Part shown: one piece after another, positions 24,469 through 31,807 of the stretch
How positions within the stretch are numbered: the stretch's first letter is position 1
Layout: every line of letters starts with the position of its first letter
Assembly: GCF_009861505.1 (NCBI RefSeq)
Contig: NZ_WTFT01000040.1
Location: forward strand, 62,001 to 126,000
DNA: 64,000 nt
Origin: Pseudomonas izuensis
GTDB taxonomy: Bacteria > Pseudomonadota > Gammaproteobacteria > Pseudomonadales > Pseudomonadaceae
Direction: 5' to 3'
The notes under the pieces: generated by a model
Told to the model about the DNA's origin: nothing
What the model saw: only the letters and a program-made list of their open reading frames with translations
Database searches by the model: none
Position numbers and translations under genes: made by a program

Positions 24469-25371
24469 CTATGAACACGCTACTTTCAGTGGCGGCAACA
24501 TCAGCCGGTCGCGAAAGGCCAGGTAGTGCTTGAGGACCTGGCACGGTGCCTCGATCTGCGGGTAATGGCCGATGTCGCTCAACAACACCGTGTCGGGTTC
24601 GGGGATCAGCTCTCGATAACGAGCGACCATGTGCGCCCCGGAGATCGGATCGACCTCGCCATCGATCACCCGCAGCGGCACGTCGCCGCGTTGCATCGCG
24701 CCGACCCAGCGCTCGCGCTGTACGCGCCGCTCGGGAATGTAGGTGATCAATTTGTGCATGATCCTTGGACCGTGATTGTTTTCGATCAGGCTCCAGAAAT
24801 CATCCATCTCGCTTTCACTGGGACGGGTGTGCGGGCCGAAGATCTGGCGGAAACTCTTCACCAGCCCGTCACGACTGAACGCACGGCCGATCATCCAGCC
24901 CAAGGGGCTGAGCAGCAATTTTTGCATCAGGACCGGGCGATGGGTTTCCGGAAACAACCCACCATTGAGGAACACACAGCTTGCGATATTGATCTGCGAT
25001 TCGTAATGCCGGGCCAGCATTTCCTGAGCCACGCTGTCGCCATAATCGTGAGCCAATAAATGTACCGGTTGCCCGACATCCAAGTGCTCCAGCAGCGCCT
25101 GTTGCAGATCGGCCTGCTCCAGCAGGCTATAGGCGTGGCTCACCGGTTTGGCCGAGTCACCGAAACCCAGCATGTCGCAGGCGATCACACGATAGCGCTG
25201 AGTCAGTGGTTGCCACAGGTAATGCCAGTCCCAACTGGCGCTTGGGAAGCCATGGATGAGCAGCAGTGGCTCACCCTGCCCCGCCGTCCAGTAACGGATG
25301 GTCTGGCCACGGAACTCGAACGTCTGGCCACGCTTGCGCCAGATACACAGCGGGATCTCGGCGAGTGCCAT
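24469..25371 (-). CDS. Alpha/beta hydrolase (MEST / epoxide-hydrolase-like)
   Basis: A 300-residue alpha/beta-fold hydrolase with the HGFP oxyanion motif (residues 40-43) and an aspartate nucleophile in AHDYGDSVAQE (Asp109). The acid lies in DGEVDPIS and the histidine in SDIGHYPQIEAP. Asp rather than Ser as nucleophile places it with epoxide hydrolases, haloalkane dehalogenases and the MEST group, which HDYGDSVAQE resembles most. The substrate is unknown. The start codon shares one base with the stop of the upstream class II aldolase gene (TAATG), implying translational coupling and a joint pathway. Confidence 0.86.
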   Translation of the reverse strand: MALAEIPLCIWRKRGQTFEFRGQTIRYWTAGQGEPLLLIHGFPSASWDWHYLWQPLTQRYRVIACDMLGFGDSAKPVSHAYSLLEQADLQQALLEHLDVGQPVHLLAHDYGDSVAQEMLARHYESQINIASCVFLNGGLFPETHRPVLMQKLLLSPLGWMIGRAFSRDGLVKSFRQIFGPHTRPSESEMDDFWSLIENNHGPRIMHKLITYIPERRVQRERWVGAMQRGDVPLRVIDGEVDPISGAHMVARYRELIPEPDTVLLSDIGHYPQIEAPCQVLKHYLAFRDRLMLPPLKVACS

Positions 25372-26153
25372 TAGAGTTTATAACCCGGGTCTTGTTTATC
25401 GAGTTTGCGCAGCAGCGCTGGCCAGGCCAACGCGCCGCCCATGCCTTGAGCACTTTTGGTGACACCGGCGATCATCGCCTTGGCACCCGCCAGAATGTGC
25501 GGCTCGATGGCGATCAGTTCCGCGCCGCCGGTCTGTGCCATGACCTGGATATCGCAGGCGCGCTGGAAGGTGAACATCATCAGGAAGGTGTCGGCAATGC
25601 TGCTGCCGCAGGTCAGCAGACCGTGGTTGTGCAGCATAAGGAAATTGTTTTCGCCGAGATCGGCCTGCAACCGTGCCTTCTCCTCATGGTTGAGCGCGAC
25701 GCCTTCGTAGGCGTGATACCCCAGACTCGAAAGGACGAACAGCGACTGCTGGCTGATCGGCAATACGCCCTGTTTCTGCGCCGACACCGCCACCCCGGAC
25801 GCCGTGTGAGTGTGCAGCACACAGACGACATCGTGACGGACTTCATGCACCGCACTGTGGATGGTGTACCCGGCTGGATTGATTTCGTAGGGGCTGTCCA
25901 TCAGTTTGTTGCCGGCCTGATCGACCTTGACCAGGCTCGACGCGGTAATTTCATGAAACATCAGCCCGAACGGATTGATGAGGAAGTCTTCAGTGCCCGG
26001 CACTTTGGCGGAGATATGGGTGAAAATCAGATCATCCCAGCCATGCTGGGCCACCAGGCGATAACAGGCAGCGAGGTCGATACGGGTCTGCCATTCAGCG
26101 GGGCTGACCAGCTCTTTGACACTGTGGGGCGATTGGACGGGGGCTACGCTCAC
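25371..26153 (-). CDS. Class II aldolase/adducin-family protein
   Basis: About 260 aa, of the L-fuculose-phosphate-aldolase/adducin fold, a zinc-dependent family that cleaves or dehydrates sugar phosphates or decarboxylates small acids. Metal-binding histidines are visible in VLHTHTASGVAV and MLHNHGLLT, with the N-terminal DLIFTHISAKVPG motif. I chose the GTG at 26153, with AGAGG nine bases upstream; the longer TTG frame to 26192 has no ribosome site. It overlaps the alpha/beta hydrolase start by one base. In many proteobacteria such proteins are encoded in catabolic clusters, but the specific reaction cannot be read from sequence. Confidence 0.85.
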   Translation of the reverse strand: MSVAPVQSPHSVKELVSPAEWQTRIDLAACYRLVAQHGWDDLIFTHISAKVPGTEDFLINPFGLMFHEITASSLVKVDQAGNKLMDSPYEINPAGYTIHSAVHEVRHDVVCVLHTHTASGVAVSAQKQGVLPISQQSLFVLSSLGYHAYEGVALNHEEKARLQADLGENNFLMLHNHGLLTCGSSIADTFLMMFTFQRACDIQVMAQTGGAELIAIEPHILAGAKAMIAGVTKSAQGMGGALAWPALLRKLDKQDPGYKL

Positions 26154-26386
26154 GGCTAGGAACCTCTGGTTTTTATTATGGAGTGTTTCCAATAACTACC
26201 GAGTCTAGTCAGCCCTCCGGGTTCGCGTAGTTGCATTGGCAGCCAGCTTGATGGCCGAACGAGTCAGCGGACAGGGGATCGTGGATCCATGTCAAACAGC
26301 CGCCGCCAGAGAAGAGGTGGGGCGCGCGTTCAGCCGCCCCGCCAGAACAATGACGAGCCCGGTCGCGGGTACTTCCAACGGACCGG

Positions 26387-26842
26387 TCAGCCGCGTAGAG
26401 CGCCGGCCAGTTCCGCCAGCCAGGGCTCGGCGTCCGCTTCCGGCGTCACGCTTTCGCTGGCGTCCAGGCGCAGCATCGGCAGGACTTCGCGGATGCCCAG
26501 CTCAGCGAACAGCTCACGCATCAGCTCACCGCCGCCGCAGAACGTATCACCATAACTGGCATCACCCAGACCGATCACCGCCCCTGGCAAGCCGCGCCAG
26601 GCAGCGGGCAACTGATCGCGAATTGCGAAGTACAGCGGCTGCAGGTTGTCCGGCAGCTCGCCCATACCAGTGGTCGAGGTCACGGCCAGGAAGGCTTCGG
26701 GACCAAAGGCCTGCACATCGGCCAGGCTTGCACGCGGGTTGTGCCAGGTTTCGAAACCGGCGGCTTTCAAAATACTGGAGGCATGGCGGGCGACTTCTTC
26801 AGCCGTGCCGTACACCGAGCCGGAAATGATGGCGACTTTCAT
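26387..26842 (-). CDS. Short-chain flavodoxin (MioC-like)
   Basis: A 151-residue flavodoxin-fold protein. The FMN phosphate loop is SGSVYGTAEEVA (residues 7-18), and later loops TSTTGMGELPDNL and GLGDASYGDTFCGGG contact the isoalloxazine ring. It lacks the 20-residue insertion of long-chain flavodoxins, fitting the MioC/YqcA group. It probably acts as a cytoplasmic electron carrier with an unknown partner. The ATG at 26842 is preferred to the TTG one codon upstream. It is divergent from the LOV photoreceptor gene with about 100 bases between. In P. aeruginosa a similar flavodoxin (PA3435, from memory) sits near folM-folE-folX, so this position is ancestral. Confidence 0.87.
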   Translation of the reverse strand: MKVAIISGSVYGTAEEVARHASSILKAAGFETWHNPRASLADVQAFGPEAFLAVTSTTGMGELPDNLQPLYFAIRDQLPAAWRGLPGAVIGLGDASYGDTFCGGGELMRELFAELGIREVLPMLRLDASESVTPEADAEPWLAELAGALRG

Positions 26843-26944
26843 CAATCTGATCCTGAAGCTGAGTAAAAGACCGGGATCTTAACAGCACGGCCTGTATTGT
26901 TCTTTTAGAATGCCCCAGACAACCAACAAGGAAGGGGTTCACCC

Positions 26945-27421
26945 ATGATCAACGCAAAACTGCTGCAGCTGGCCATCAACGCCTCCAACGACGGTATCGT
27001 GATTGCCGAAAAGGAAGGCGATCAAGACAAGATCCTGATTTACGTCAACCCGGCGTTCGAACGCCTGACCGGGTACACCAGCGAAGAAATCCTCTATCAG
27101 GATTGCCGTTTCCTGCAATCCGGCGACCGCGATCAGGAGGCGCTGCCGAAGATCCGTGACGCGTTGAACAATGAAGGATCCTGCCGGGAAATCCTGCGTA
27201 ACTACCGCAAGGACGGCACACCGTTCTGGAATGAGCTGTCCCTTTCAACGGTGAAAAACCCGAATGATGGGCAGGTTTATTTCATCGGCGTGCAGAAAGA
27301 CGTGACCGTGCAGGTCAAGGCGCAACAGCGTGTGGCGCAGCTTGAGGCGCAATTGGCGGAAGTCCAGGCTGAACTTGCTGCGCTCAAGGCGACGAACGGT
27401 ACAAACAAATCTGCGAATTAG
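26945..27421 (+). CDS. Short LOV blue-light photoreceptor (PpSB1-LOV-like)
   Basis: A 158-residue stand-alone LOV (PAS) protein, one flavin-binding domain with N- and C-terminal helices and no effector. The photoactive cysteine is Cys54 in YQDCRFLQSGDRDQ; plant phototropins read GxNCRFLQ, and the Asn-to-Asp change is shared with P. putida PpSB1-LOV as I recall it. Flavin contacts appear in VNPAFERLTGY, NYRKDGTPFWNELS and YFIGVQKDVT. Residues 121-150 form a heptad-like helix (AQQRVAQLEAQLAEVQAELA) expected to dimerise as a coiled coil. It probably signals by protein contact with the MerR/LitR-like regulator encoded 0.7 kb downstream. An in-frame ATG at 26945 follows AAGGAAGGGG. Confidence 0.93.
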   Translation: MINAKLLQLAINASNDGIVIAEKEGDQDKILIYVNPAFERLTGYTSEEILYQDCRFLQSGDRDQEALPKIRDALNNEGSCREILRNYRKDGTPFWNELSLSTVKNPNDGQVYFIGVQKDVTVQVKAQQRVAQLEAQLAEVQAELAALKATNGTNKSAN

Positions 27422-27475
27422 TTGTCATTAACTACAATCACCAATGACTTTGTAATTCTTTCTTTCGAGCTAGCC

Positions 27476-28081
27476 ATGCAACGCGACGCGCTCCTGACCC
27501 AGGATGAACTGGATTTCATTCAGAGCATGCAACACAACCCGCAACTCAATGTGCGGGACGCGACGTCGAGCCTGCTCGTCAACGGCGGTTCGCAAATCCG
27601 TGACTTGCTCACGCGCCTTGCTGCCCATGAGCAAGTCACCATTCAAGCCAACTTCGAAAACCAGCAAATGACTTTCCCGCTGCATCTGGTGGAAGACGAG
27701 TTTCATGCCCTGCATCTGCGCCTGGGTGTCCCCAGCATCTATGAAGACGGGCCACTGGTTCGGCCATGGCGCCTGGTGCTCGACGAACCCGTGGCACTGG
27801 AAAACGCCAAGGGCCAGCCTGGCACGATGTGGGTGCACGAAGTGTCGTTCAAAGGTGTTTTGCTGGAGATTCACAACAAGACCAAGGCGCCGAAGCATTT
27901 TGCGTTGTGGTTCAGCCCCTCAGGCTACGAGCGGATTGCCTTGCGTGGCACGCTCGAGAAGGAAACCGAGAACGGCTTCTATGCCTACACCCTGAGCCAG
28001 AGCGACAAGGATGAAACCGAACGCCTGCGCCAGTACATCCTGCAGCAGCACCGCCTGACCCACCCTGCCCTGCATCTCTGA
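27476..28081 (+). CDS. Conserved hypothetical protein, possible PilZ-like fold
   Basis: A 201-residue cytoplasmic protein without signal peptide or membrane segment. It has a helical N-terminus (LTQDELDFIQSMQ), a glycine-containing turn (LLVNGGSQIRDLL) and a beta-rich remainder (VTIQANFENQQMTFPLHLVE, GTMWVHEVSFKGVLLEI). That layout is suggestive of PilZ-type barrels, but the RxxxR and DxSxxG c-di-GMP motifs are not convincing. A neighbour in this position also exists in P. aeruginosa beside the flavodoxin and folM genes, from memory. The ATG at 27476 is chosen over the TTG at 27422. It ends two bases from the convergent MerR gene. Confidence 0.7.
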   Translation: MQRDALLTQDELDFIQSMQHNPQLNVRDATSSLLVNGGSQIRDLLTRLAAHEQVTIQANFENQQMTFPLHLVEDEFHALHLRLGVPSIYEDGPLVRPWRLVLDEPVALENAKGQPGTMWVHEVSFKGVLLEIHNKTKAPKHFALWFSPSGYERIALRGTLEKETENGFYAYTLSQSDKDETERLRQYILQQHRLTHPALHL

Positions 28082-28083
28082 CG

Positions 28084-29004
28084 TCAAGTATCCAGGTTGC
28101 CCGCCAGAAACTGTTTCAGTCGCTGGCGCATCACCGTGCCTTCGTTCCCCAGGCAGCCGATCGACGAGCCGGCCAGGCTGTCCTGAGCGAGATCGGACGC
28201 ATCACCAGCCAGCATCACCGGACACTCCAGGCTCATCGCCAGGCGATTCAACCGCCGTGGCAGATCAGGGGTGGGTACATGATTGGAAAACAGAACCAGC
28301 GCCTGGGGTTTGATTCGATCGCAGACCAGCGTCAATTCGTCGAACGGCTGGCCGGTGGTCAATACGCGCACGCCGGTATGTCCGCTGCTCAGGAACAGGG
28401 CGGCAACCAGCAACTCAAGTTCCCGGCACTGGCCTGCCAGGGCGCTGACGAGGACTCGCCTGGGTTGCTTGTCGCGGATCAACAGCAAACGCTGCAAAAC
28501 CCGTGATCGCAGAAAACCATCCAGGAACAGCCACTCACTGGTCCGGCCGAATGAGTCGTGGCGTTGCAGCAATTGCTTCCAGAGCGGGACAAGGATGTCC
28601 TGGAACACCACCGGCTGGGAGTAAGTGGAAAAGATCTGTCCGTAGACCTGCTCCAGCTGAACATCGTCGAAAGCACTTACCGCAGCCTGCACTTGCTGCT
28701 GCCATTGCGCGTAGTCGGCGAGTACCAGGTCATTGGGGATGAAGTGCGACAGTGCTTCAAGCGGTGCAGCCTTGGCCAGGATCTTGCCGATCTTGCTCAC
28801 CGCCACGCCGCGCTCGATCCACTCGAGGATGCTGCGCACACGCTCGATATCGGCCATGGAGTACAGACGGTGTCCGCTTTCGGTACGCGTGGGAACGATC
28901 AGGCCGTAACGCCGTTCCCATGCGCGAAGCGTGACCGGGTTGACGCCCGTCAGCCGCGCCACTTCGCGAATGGGAAAGAGCTCTTCCCGTTCAAGAGAGA
29001 GCAT
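28084..29004 (-). CDS. MerR-family regulator, class II LitR/PplR-like (no cobalamin motifs)
   Basis: A regulator of about 306 aa. The N-terminal MerR helix-turn-helix is FPIREVARLTGVNPVTLRAW followed by ERRYGL and the SGHRLYSMADIERV wing. The C-terminal 200 residues have the layout of the CarH/LitR cobalamin-binding bundle plus Rossmann domain. However, the DxHxxG cobalt-ligand position reads GQCRELE (Cys193-Arg194), and the usual Glu-His of the helical bundle is replaced by LFLDGFLR. This is the hallmark of class II LitR proteins, which in P. putida act together with a short LOV protein. The ATG at 29004 is used; an in-frame ATG at 29043 is possible. It is divergent from folM-folE-folX, its likely target. 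Confidence 0.85.
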   Translation of the reverse strand: MLSLEREELFPIREVARLTGVNPVTLRAWERRYGLIVPTRTESGHRLYSMADIERVRSILEWIERGVAVSKIGKILAKAAPLEALSHFIPNDLVLADYAQWQQQVQAAVSAFDDVQLEQVYGQIFSTYSQPVVFQDILVPLWKQLLQRHDSFGRTSEWLFLDGFLRSRVLQRLLLIRDKQPRRVLVSALAGQCRELELLVAALFLSSGHTGVRVLTTGQPFDELTLVCDRIKPQALVLFSNHVPTPDLPRRLNRLAMSLECPVMLAGDASDLAQDSLAGSSIGCLGNEGTVMRQRLKQFLAGNLDT

Positions 29005-29151
29005 AGGCGACTTACCGGTAGCAACGTCAGTCAGGACAGGCATCAGCGGATTGGCGTCCGTGTTTTTATTTGGATCCCATTGTACCCCTGCCGCCCCGTC
29101 ATGATTCAAGACATTGATTGTTACGCAGGACACAGACGTCGCGAATAGAAT

Positions 29152-29180
29152 CGCCTTCGCGAGCAGGCTCGCTCCCACAG
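29152..29180. repeat. Solitary REP element in the merR-folM intergenic region
   Basis: One REP unit (CGCGAGCAGGCTCGCTCCCA) without partner, lying between the divergent merR-like and folM genes where regulatory sites are expected. Confidence 0.75.
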
Positions 29181-29253
29181 AGGACGCTGCACCCATAGGT
29201 AGTCCGCTGTTGTCGCTGGTATAGTTTTGCTCTCACCGCGACGCGAGCCGTTC

Positions 29254-29964
29254 ATGAATTCCTCCGTAGCCCCAATCCTTATCACCGGTGCCGGCCAACG
29301 TGTCGGCCTGCACTGTGCACAGCGATTGCTCGAAGACGGCCATCGCGTGATCTTCAGCTACCGCAGTGAACGTCCCGGCGTGCAAATCCTGCGCGACCTG
29401 GGGGCGACGGCGGTGTTTGCAGACTTCTCCACCGAAGCCGGGATCTTCGCCTTCATCGGCGAACTGAAAACCCATGCCGACAGCCTGCGGGCGATTGTCC
29501 ATAACGCCTCCGAGTGGCTGGCCGAAACCCCGGACACCGATGCGACGGCATTCACCCGCATGTTCAATGTGCACATGCTGGCACCCTACCTGATCAATCT
29601 GCATTGCGCTGATCTGCTCGAACGCTCGAGCCCCGCCGACATCGTCCACATCAGCGATGACGTGACCCGCAAGGGCAGCAGCCGGCACATCGGCTACTGC
29701 GCCAGCAAAGCCGGACTCGATAACCTGACCCTGTCCTTTGCCGCCAAGTACGCGCCTGGCATCAAGGTCAACGCAATCGCCCCGGCCCTGCTAATGTTCA
29801 ACCCTGATGACGACGCGGCCTATCGCGCCAAGGCGCTGGCCAAATCCGCGCTGGGCATCGAGCCCGGCAGCGAAGTGATCTACCAAAGCCTGCGTTATTT
29901 GCTCGACAACCCTTATGTCACCGGCACAACCCTGACCGTCAACGGCGGAAGGCACATCAAATAG
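29254..29964 (+). CDS. folM: Dihydromonapterin reductase (pteridine-reductase-type SDR)
   Basis: A 236-residue SDR whose cofactor motif is TGAGQRVG (residues 11-18). That is the TGxxxRxG form which separates pteridine reductases and FolM from ordinary SDRs (TGxxxGxG). The catalytic Tyr and Lys are in GYCASKAG. FolM uses NADPH to reduce dihydromonapterin to tetrahydromonapterin. In pseudomonads this is the cofactor of phenylalanine hydroxylase. It is followed by folE (19-base gap) and folX, giving a complete branch from GTP to tetrahydromonapterin. I use the ATG at 29254 rather than the upstream TTG. It is divergent from the LitR-like gene. Confidence 0.9.
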   Translation: MNSSVAPILITGAGQRVGLHCAQRLLEDGHRVIFSYRSERPGVQILRDLGATAVFADFSTEAGIFAFIGELKTHADSLRAIVHNASEWLAETPDTDATAFTRMFNVHMLAPYLINLHCADLLERSSPADIVHISDDVTRKGSSRHIGYCASKAGLDNLTLSFAAKYAPGIKVNAIAPALLMFNPDDDAAYRAKALAKSALGIEPGSEVIYQSLRYLLDNPYVTGTTLTVNGGRHIK

Positions 29965-29983
29965 TGCCCCGCGAGGATCTTCC

Positions 29984-30562
29984 ATGACGCTATCCCTGCC
30001 CCGGAACGCCCTGTCCGAAAGCTATCGCGAGATCCTGATCGGCGTGGGTGAAAACCCCGACCGCGAAGGCCTGCTCGACACCCCGATGCGTGCTGCCAAA
30101 GCCATGCAGTACCTCTGTCATGGCTACGAACAGTGCGTTGAAGAAATCGTCAACGGTGCGCTGTTCGCCTCCGACAACGATGAAATGGTGATCGTCGACA
30201 ACATCGAGCTCTACTCGCTCTGCGAACATCACATGCTGCCCTTCATCGGCAAGGCGCATGTGGCTTATATTCCAACGGGCAAGGTGCTGGGCCTGTCGAA
30301 GATTGCACGACTGGTGGACATGTTCGCCCGTCGCCTGCAAATCCAGGAAAACCTGACCCGGCAAATCGCCGAGGCGGTGCAAAAGGTCACCGGTGCGGCT
30401 GGCGTTGCCGTGGTCATCGAAGCCCAACACATGTGCATGATGATGCGCGGCGTCGAGAAACAGAATTCGACCATGAACACCTCGGTGATGCTCGGCGCTT
30501 TCCGCGAGTCGAGCAATACCCGCCAGGAGTTCCTGCAATTGATTGGACGGAGCAAGACGTAA
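29984..30562 (+). CDS. folE: GTP cyclohydrolase I (zinc type)
   Basis: First enzyme of pterin synthesis (192 aa), converting GTP to 7,8-dihydroneopterin triphosphate. Zinc ligands are Cys80 and His83 in YSLCEHHMLPF and Cys151 in EAQHMCMMMRGV, making it the zinc-dependent IA type. Substrate-binding motifs DTPMRAAKAM and GKVLGLSKIARLVDMFARR are intact. Its stop codon shares a base with the folX start (TAATG). Pseudomonads have more than one folE; the copy linked to folX-folM (PA3438 in P. aeruginosa, from memory) serves the monapterin branch. Confidence 0.96.
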   Translation: MTLSLPRNALSESYREILIGVGENPDREGLLDTPMRAAKAMQYLCHGYEQCVEEIVNGALFASDNDEMVIVDNIELYSLCEHHMLPFIGKAHVAYIPTGKVLGLSKIARLVDMFARRLQIQENLTRQIAEAVQKVTGAAGVAVVIEAQHMCMMMRGVEKQNSTMNTSVMLGAFRESSNTRQEFLQLIGRSKT

Positions 30563-30933
30563 TGCCACAACTTCAACCAGGCATGGCACGCATTCGGGTC
30601 AAGGACCTGTGCCTGCGCACGTACATCGGCATCAATGAGGACGAAATCCTCAACAAGCAGGATGTGTTGATCAACCTGACCATCCTCTACGCGGCCCAGG
30701 ACGCGGTGCGTGACAACGATATCGACCATGCCCTGAACTACCGGACCATCACCAAGGCGATCATTGCGCATGTCGAGGGCAATCGCTTTGCCCTGCTCGA
30801 ACGCCTGACCCAGGAACTGCTGGACCTGGTCATGGCCAACGAGTCGGTGCTGTACGCCGAGGTCGAAGTCGACAAGCCTCACGCCCTGAGGTTTGCAGAG
30901 TCGGTGTCGATTACACTTGCGGCAAGCCGCTAA
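30562..30933 (+). CDS. folX: Dihydroneopterin triphosphate 2'-epimerase
   Basis: A 123-residue member of the dihydroneopterin aldolase/epimerase fold that converts dihydroneopterin triphosphate to the monapterin epimer. Family pattern: RIRVKDLCLRTYIGINEDE, the NYRTITKAI segment and FALLERLTQELLDLV, with VEVDKPHALRFAESVS at the end. It resembles FolX more than FolB, and its operon with folE and folM supports this. It starts on the ATG overlapping the folE stop. The stop codon is immediately followed by a heptamer repeat array. Confidence 0.93.
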   Translation: MPQLQPGMARIRVKDLCLRTYIGINEDEILNKQDVLINLTILYAAQDAVRDNDIDHALNYRTITKAIIAHVEGNRFALLERLTQELLDLVMANESVLYAEVEVDKPHALRFAESVSITLAASR

Positions 30934-30980
30934 GCTTCAAGCTTCAAGCTTCAAGCTTCAAGCTTCAAGCTTCAAGCGGT
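30932..30980. repeat. Tandem heptamer array (AAGCTTC) x6 plus one degenerate copy
   Basis: Six exact copies of AAGCTTC followed by AAGCGGT, 49 bases in all, starting inside the folX stop codon. Each unit contains a HindIII site. The array is followed by an imperfect hairpin (30982-31034). Confidence 0.95.
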
Positions 30981-30981
30981 A

Positions 30982-31034
30982 AGCTACAAGCCACCGAAAC
31001 CCATCTTGCAGCTTGAAGCTTGTGGCTTGCAGCT
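30982..31034. repeat. Imperfect hairpin downstream of the heptamer array
   Basis: AGCTACAAGCCA (30982-30993) is complementary, with one mismatch, to TGGCTTGCAGCT (31023-31034). The interior CTTGAAGCTTG can also pair with the AAGCTTC array. A related sequence (CTTGCAGCTTGAAGCT) recurs at about 42680. It may end or stabilise the folX message. Confidence 0.7.
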
Positions 31035-31051
31035 GTCTCGCAGAGACCCCC

Positions 31052-31348
31052 ATGACTGATCAAGAACGCCTCGAACTCGAAGCCGCCGCCTTTCGCCGAC
31101 TGGTGGCCCACCTGGACAGCCGCAAGGATGTGCAGAACATCGACCTGATGAACCTCTCGGGTTTCTGCCGCAACTGCCTGTCCAAGTGGTACAAGGCCGC
31201 CGCCGACGAACGCCAGATCGAGGTCAGCCTCGATGAAGCCCGCGAAATGGTTTACGGCATGCCGTACGCCGAGTGGAAAGCCCAATATCAGCAAGAAGCC
31301 AGCGCCGATCAACAAGCGGCGTTCGCCAAAGGAAAAACCCATGAGTGA
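31052..31348 (+). CDS. DUF1244 protein
   Basis: A 98-residue cytoplasmic protein matching the DUF1244 pattern: AAAFRRLVAHLDSRKDVQNI, the FCRNCLSKWY cysteine pair and REMVYGMPYAEWK. The CxxC could bind a metal, but no function is established. The ATG at 31052 is preferred to the upstream start at 31013, which lies in the repeat region. It overlaps the HopJ-like gene by eight bases, so the two are co-translated. This pair follows folX on the same strand and may be read through from it. Confidence 0.85.
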   Translation: MTDQERLELEAAAFRRLVAHLDSRKDVQNIDLMNLSGFCRNCLSKWYKAAADERQIEVSLDEAREMVYGMPYAEWKAQYQQEASADQQAAFAKGKTHE

Positions 31349-31679
31349 TTTGAATACCCTGCGCGCCAGCTTCAAGAGCGGCGAACACGTTTTTGCCGAT
31401 ACCCTGGCGTTCATTGCCGCCGGCTACGACTATCAGCCACAGGCATTCAACAACGGCGGCGTGGAAAACGCGGCAGGGCAGAACGAAGGCTCGTGCAAGA
31501 CCCTGGGGCTGGCATTGTTGGAAGGCCTGAGCGATGACGAAGCCCTGCTGGCATTCGGCGAGCATTACCGTTCGGTGCTGGCGACACCTGAGGGCAGTGA
31601 TCACGGCAATATCCGTGCGCTAATGGTCCATGGTCTGGCCGGGGTGAAATTCATCCAGCAACCACTGACCCGCCGCTGA
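31341..31679 (+). CDS. HopJ-family protein
   Basis: A 112-residue protein of the HopJ family, named after a P. syringae type III effector but widespread in non-pathogens and in marine bacteria. The characteristic motifs are FADTLAFIAAGYDYQPQAFNNG, QNEGSCKTLGLALLEGLS and LAFGEHYRSVL. No secretion signal can be claimed, and the chromosomal setting next to DUF1244 suggests a housekeeping role. The ATG at 31341 overlaps the DUF1244 stop region by eight bases, preceded by AAAGGAAA. Confidence 0.88.
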   Translation: MSDLNTLRASFKSGEHVFADTLAFIAAGYDYQPQAFNNGGVENAAGQNEGSCKTLGLALLEGLSDDEALLAFGEHYRSVLATPEGSDHGNIRALMVHGLAGVKFIQQPLTRR

Positions 31680-31705
31680 ACCAAACCCGGCTGTGAACCT
31701 GACCC

Positions 31706-31807
31706 CTGTGGGAGCGAGCCTGCTCGCGATGGACGCAAGAACACCGCGGGGTTTCAGGTAGCCAGCGTTATCGTTGGCGATCATCGCGAGCAGGCTCGCT
31801 CCTACAG
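31706..31807. repeat. REPIN, loop subtype 1
   Basis: Arms with GGAGCGAGCCTGCTCGCGAT enclose a loop of about 50 bases. Read on the minus strand, the loop aligns with those of the REPINs at 37932 and 45687 (shared TCAACGA/CCAACGA, CTGA and CCCCGCGGTGTT words). Confidence 0.9.

Noticed and set aside
26236..26829. 197-codon plus-strand frame
   Set aside because: Mostly antisense of the flavodoxin gene; Pro/Arg/Ser-rich shadow without motif.
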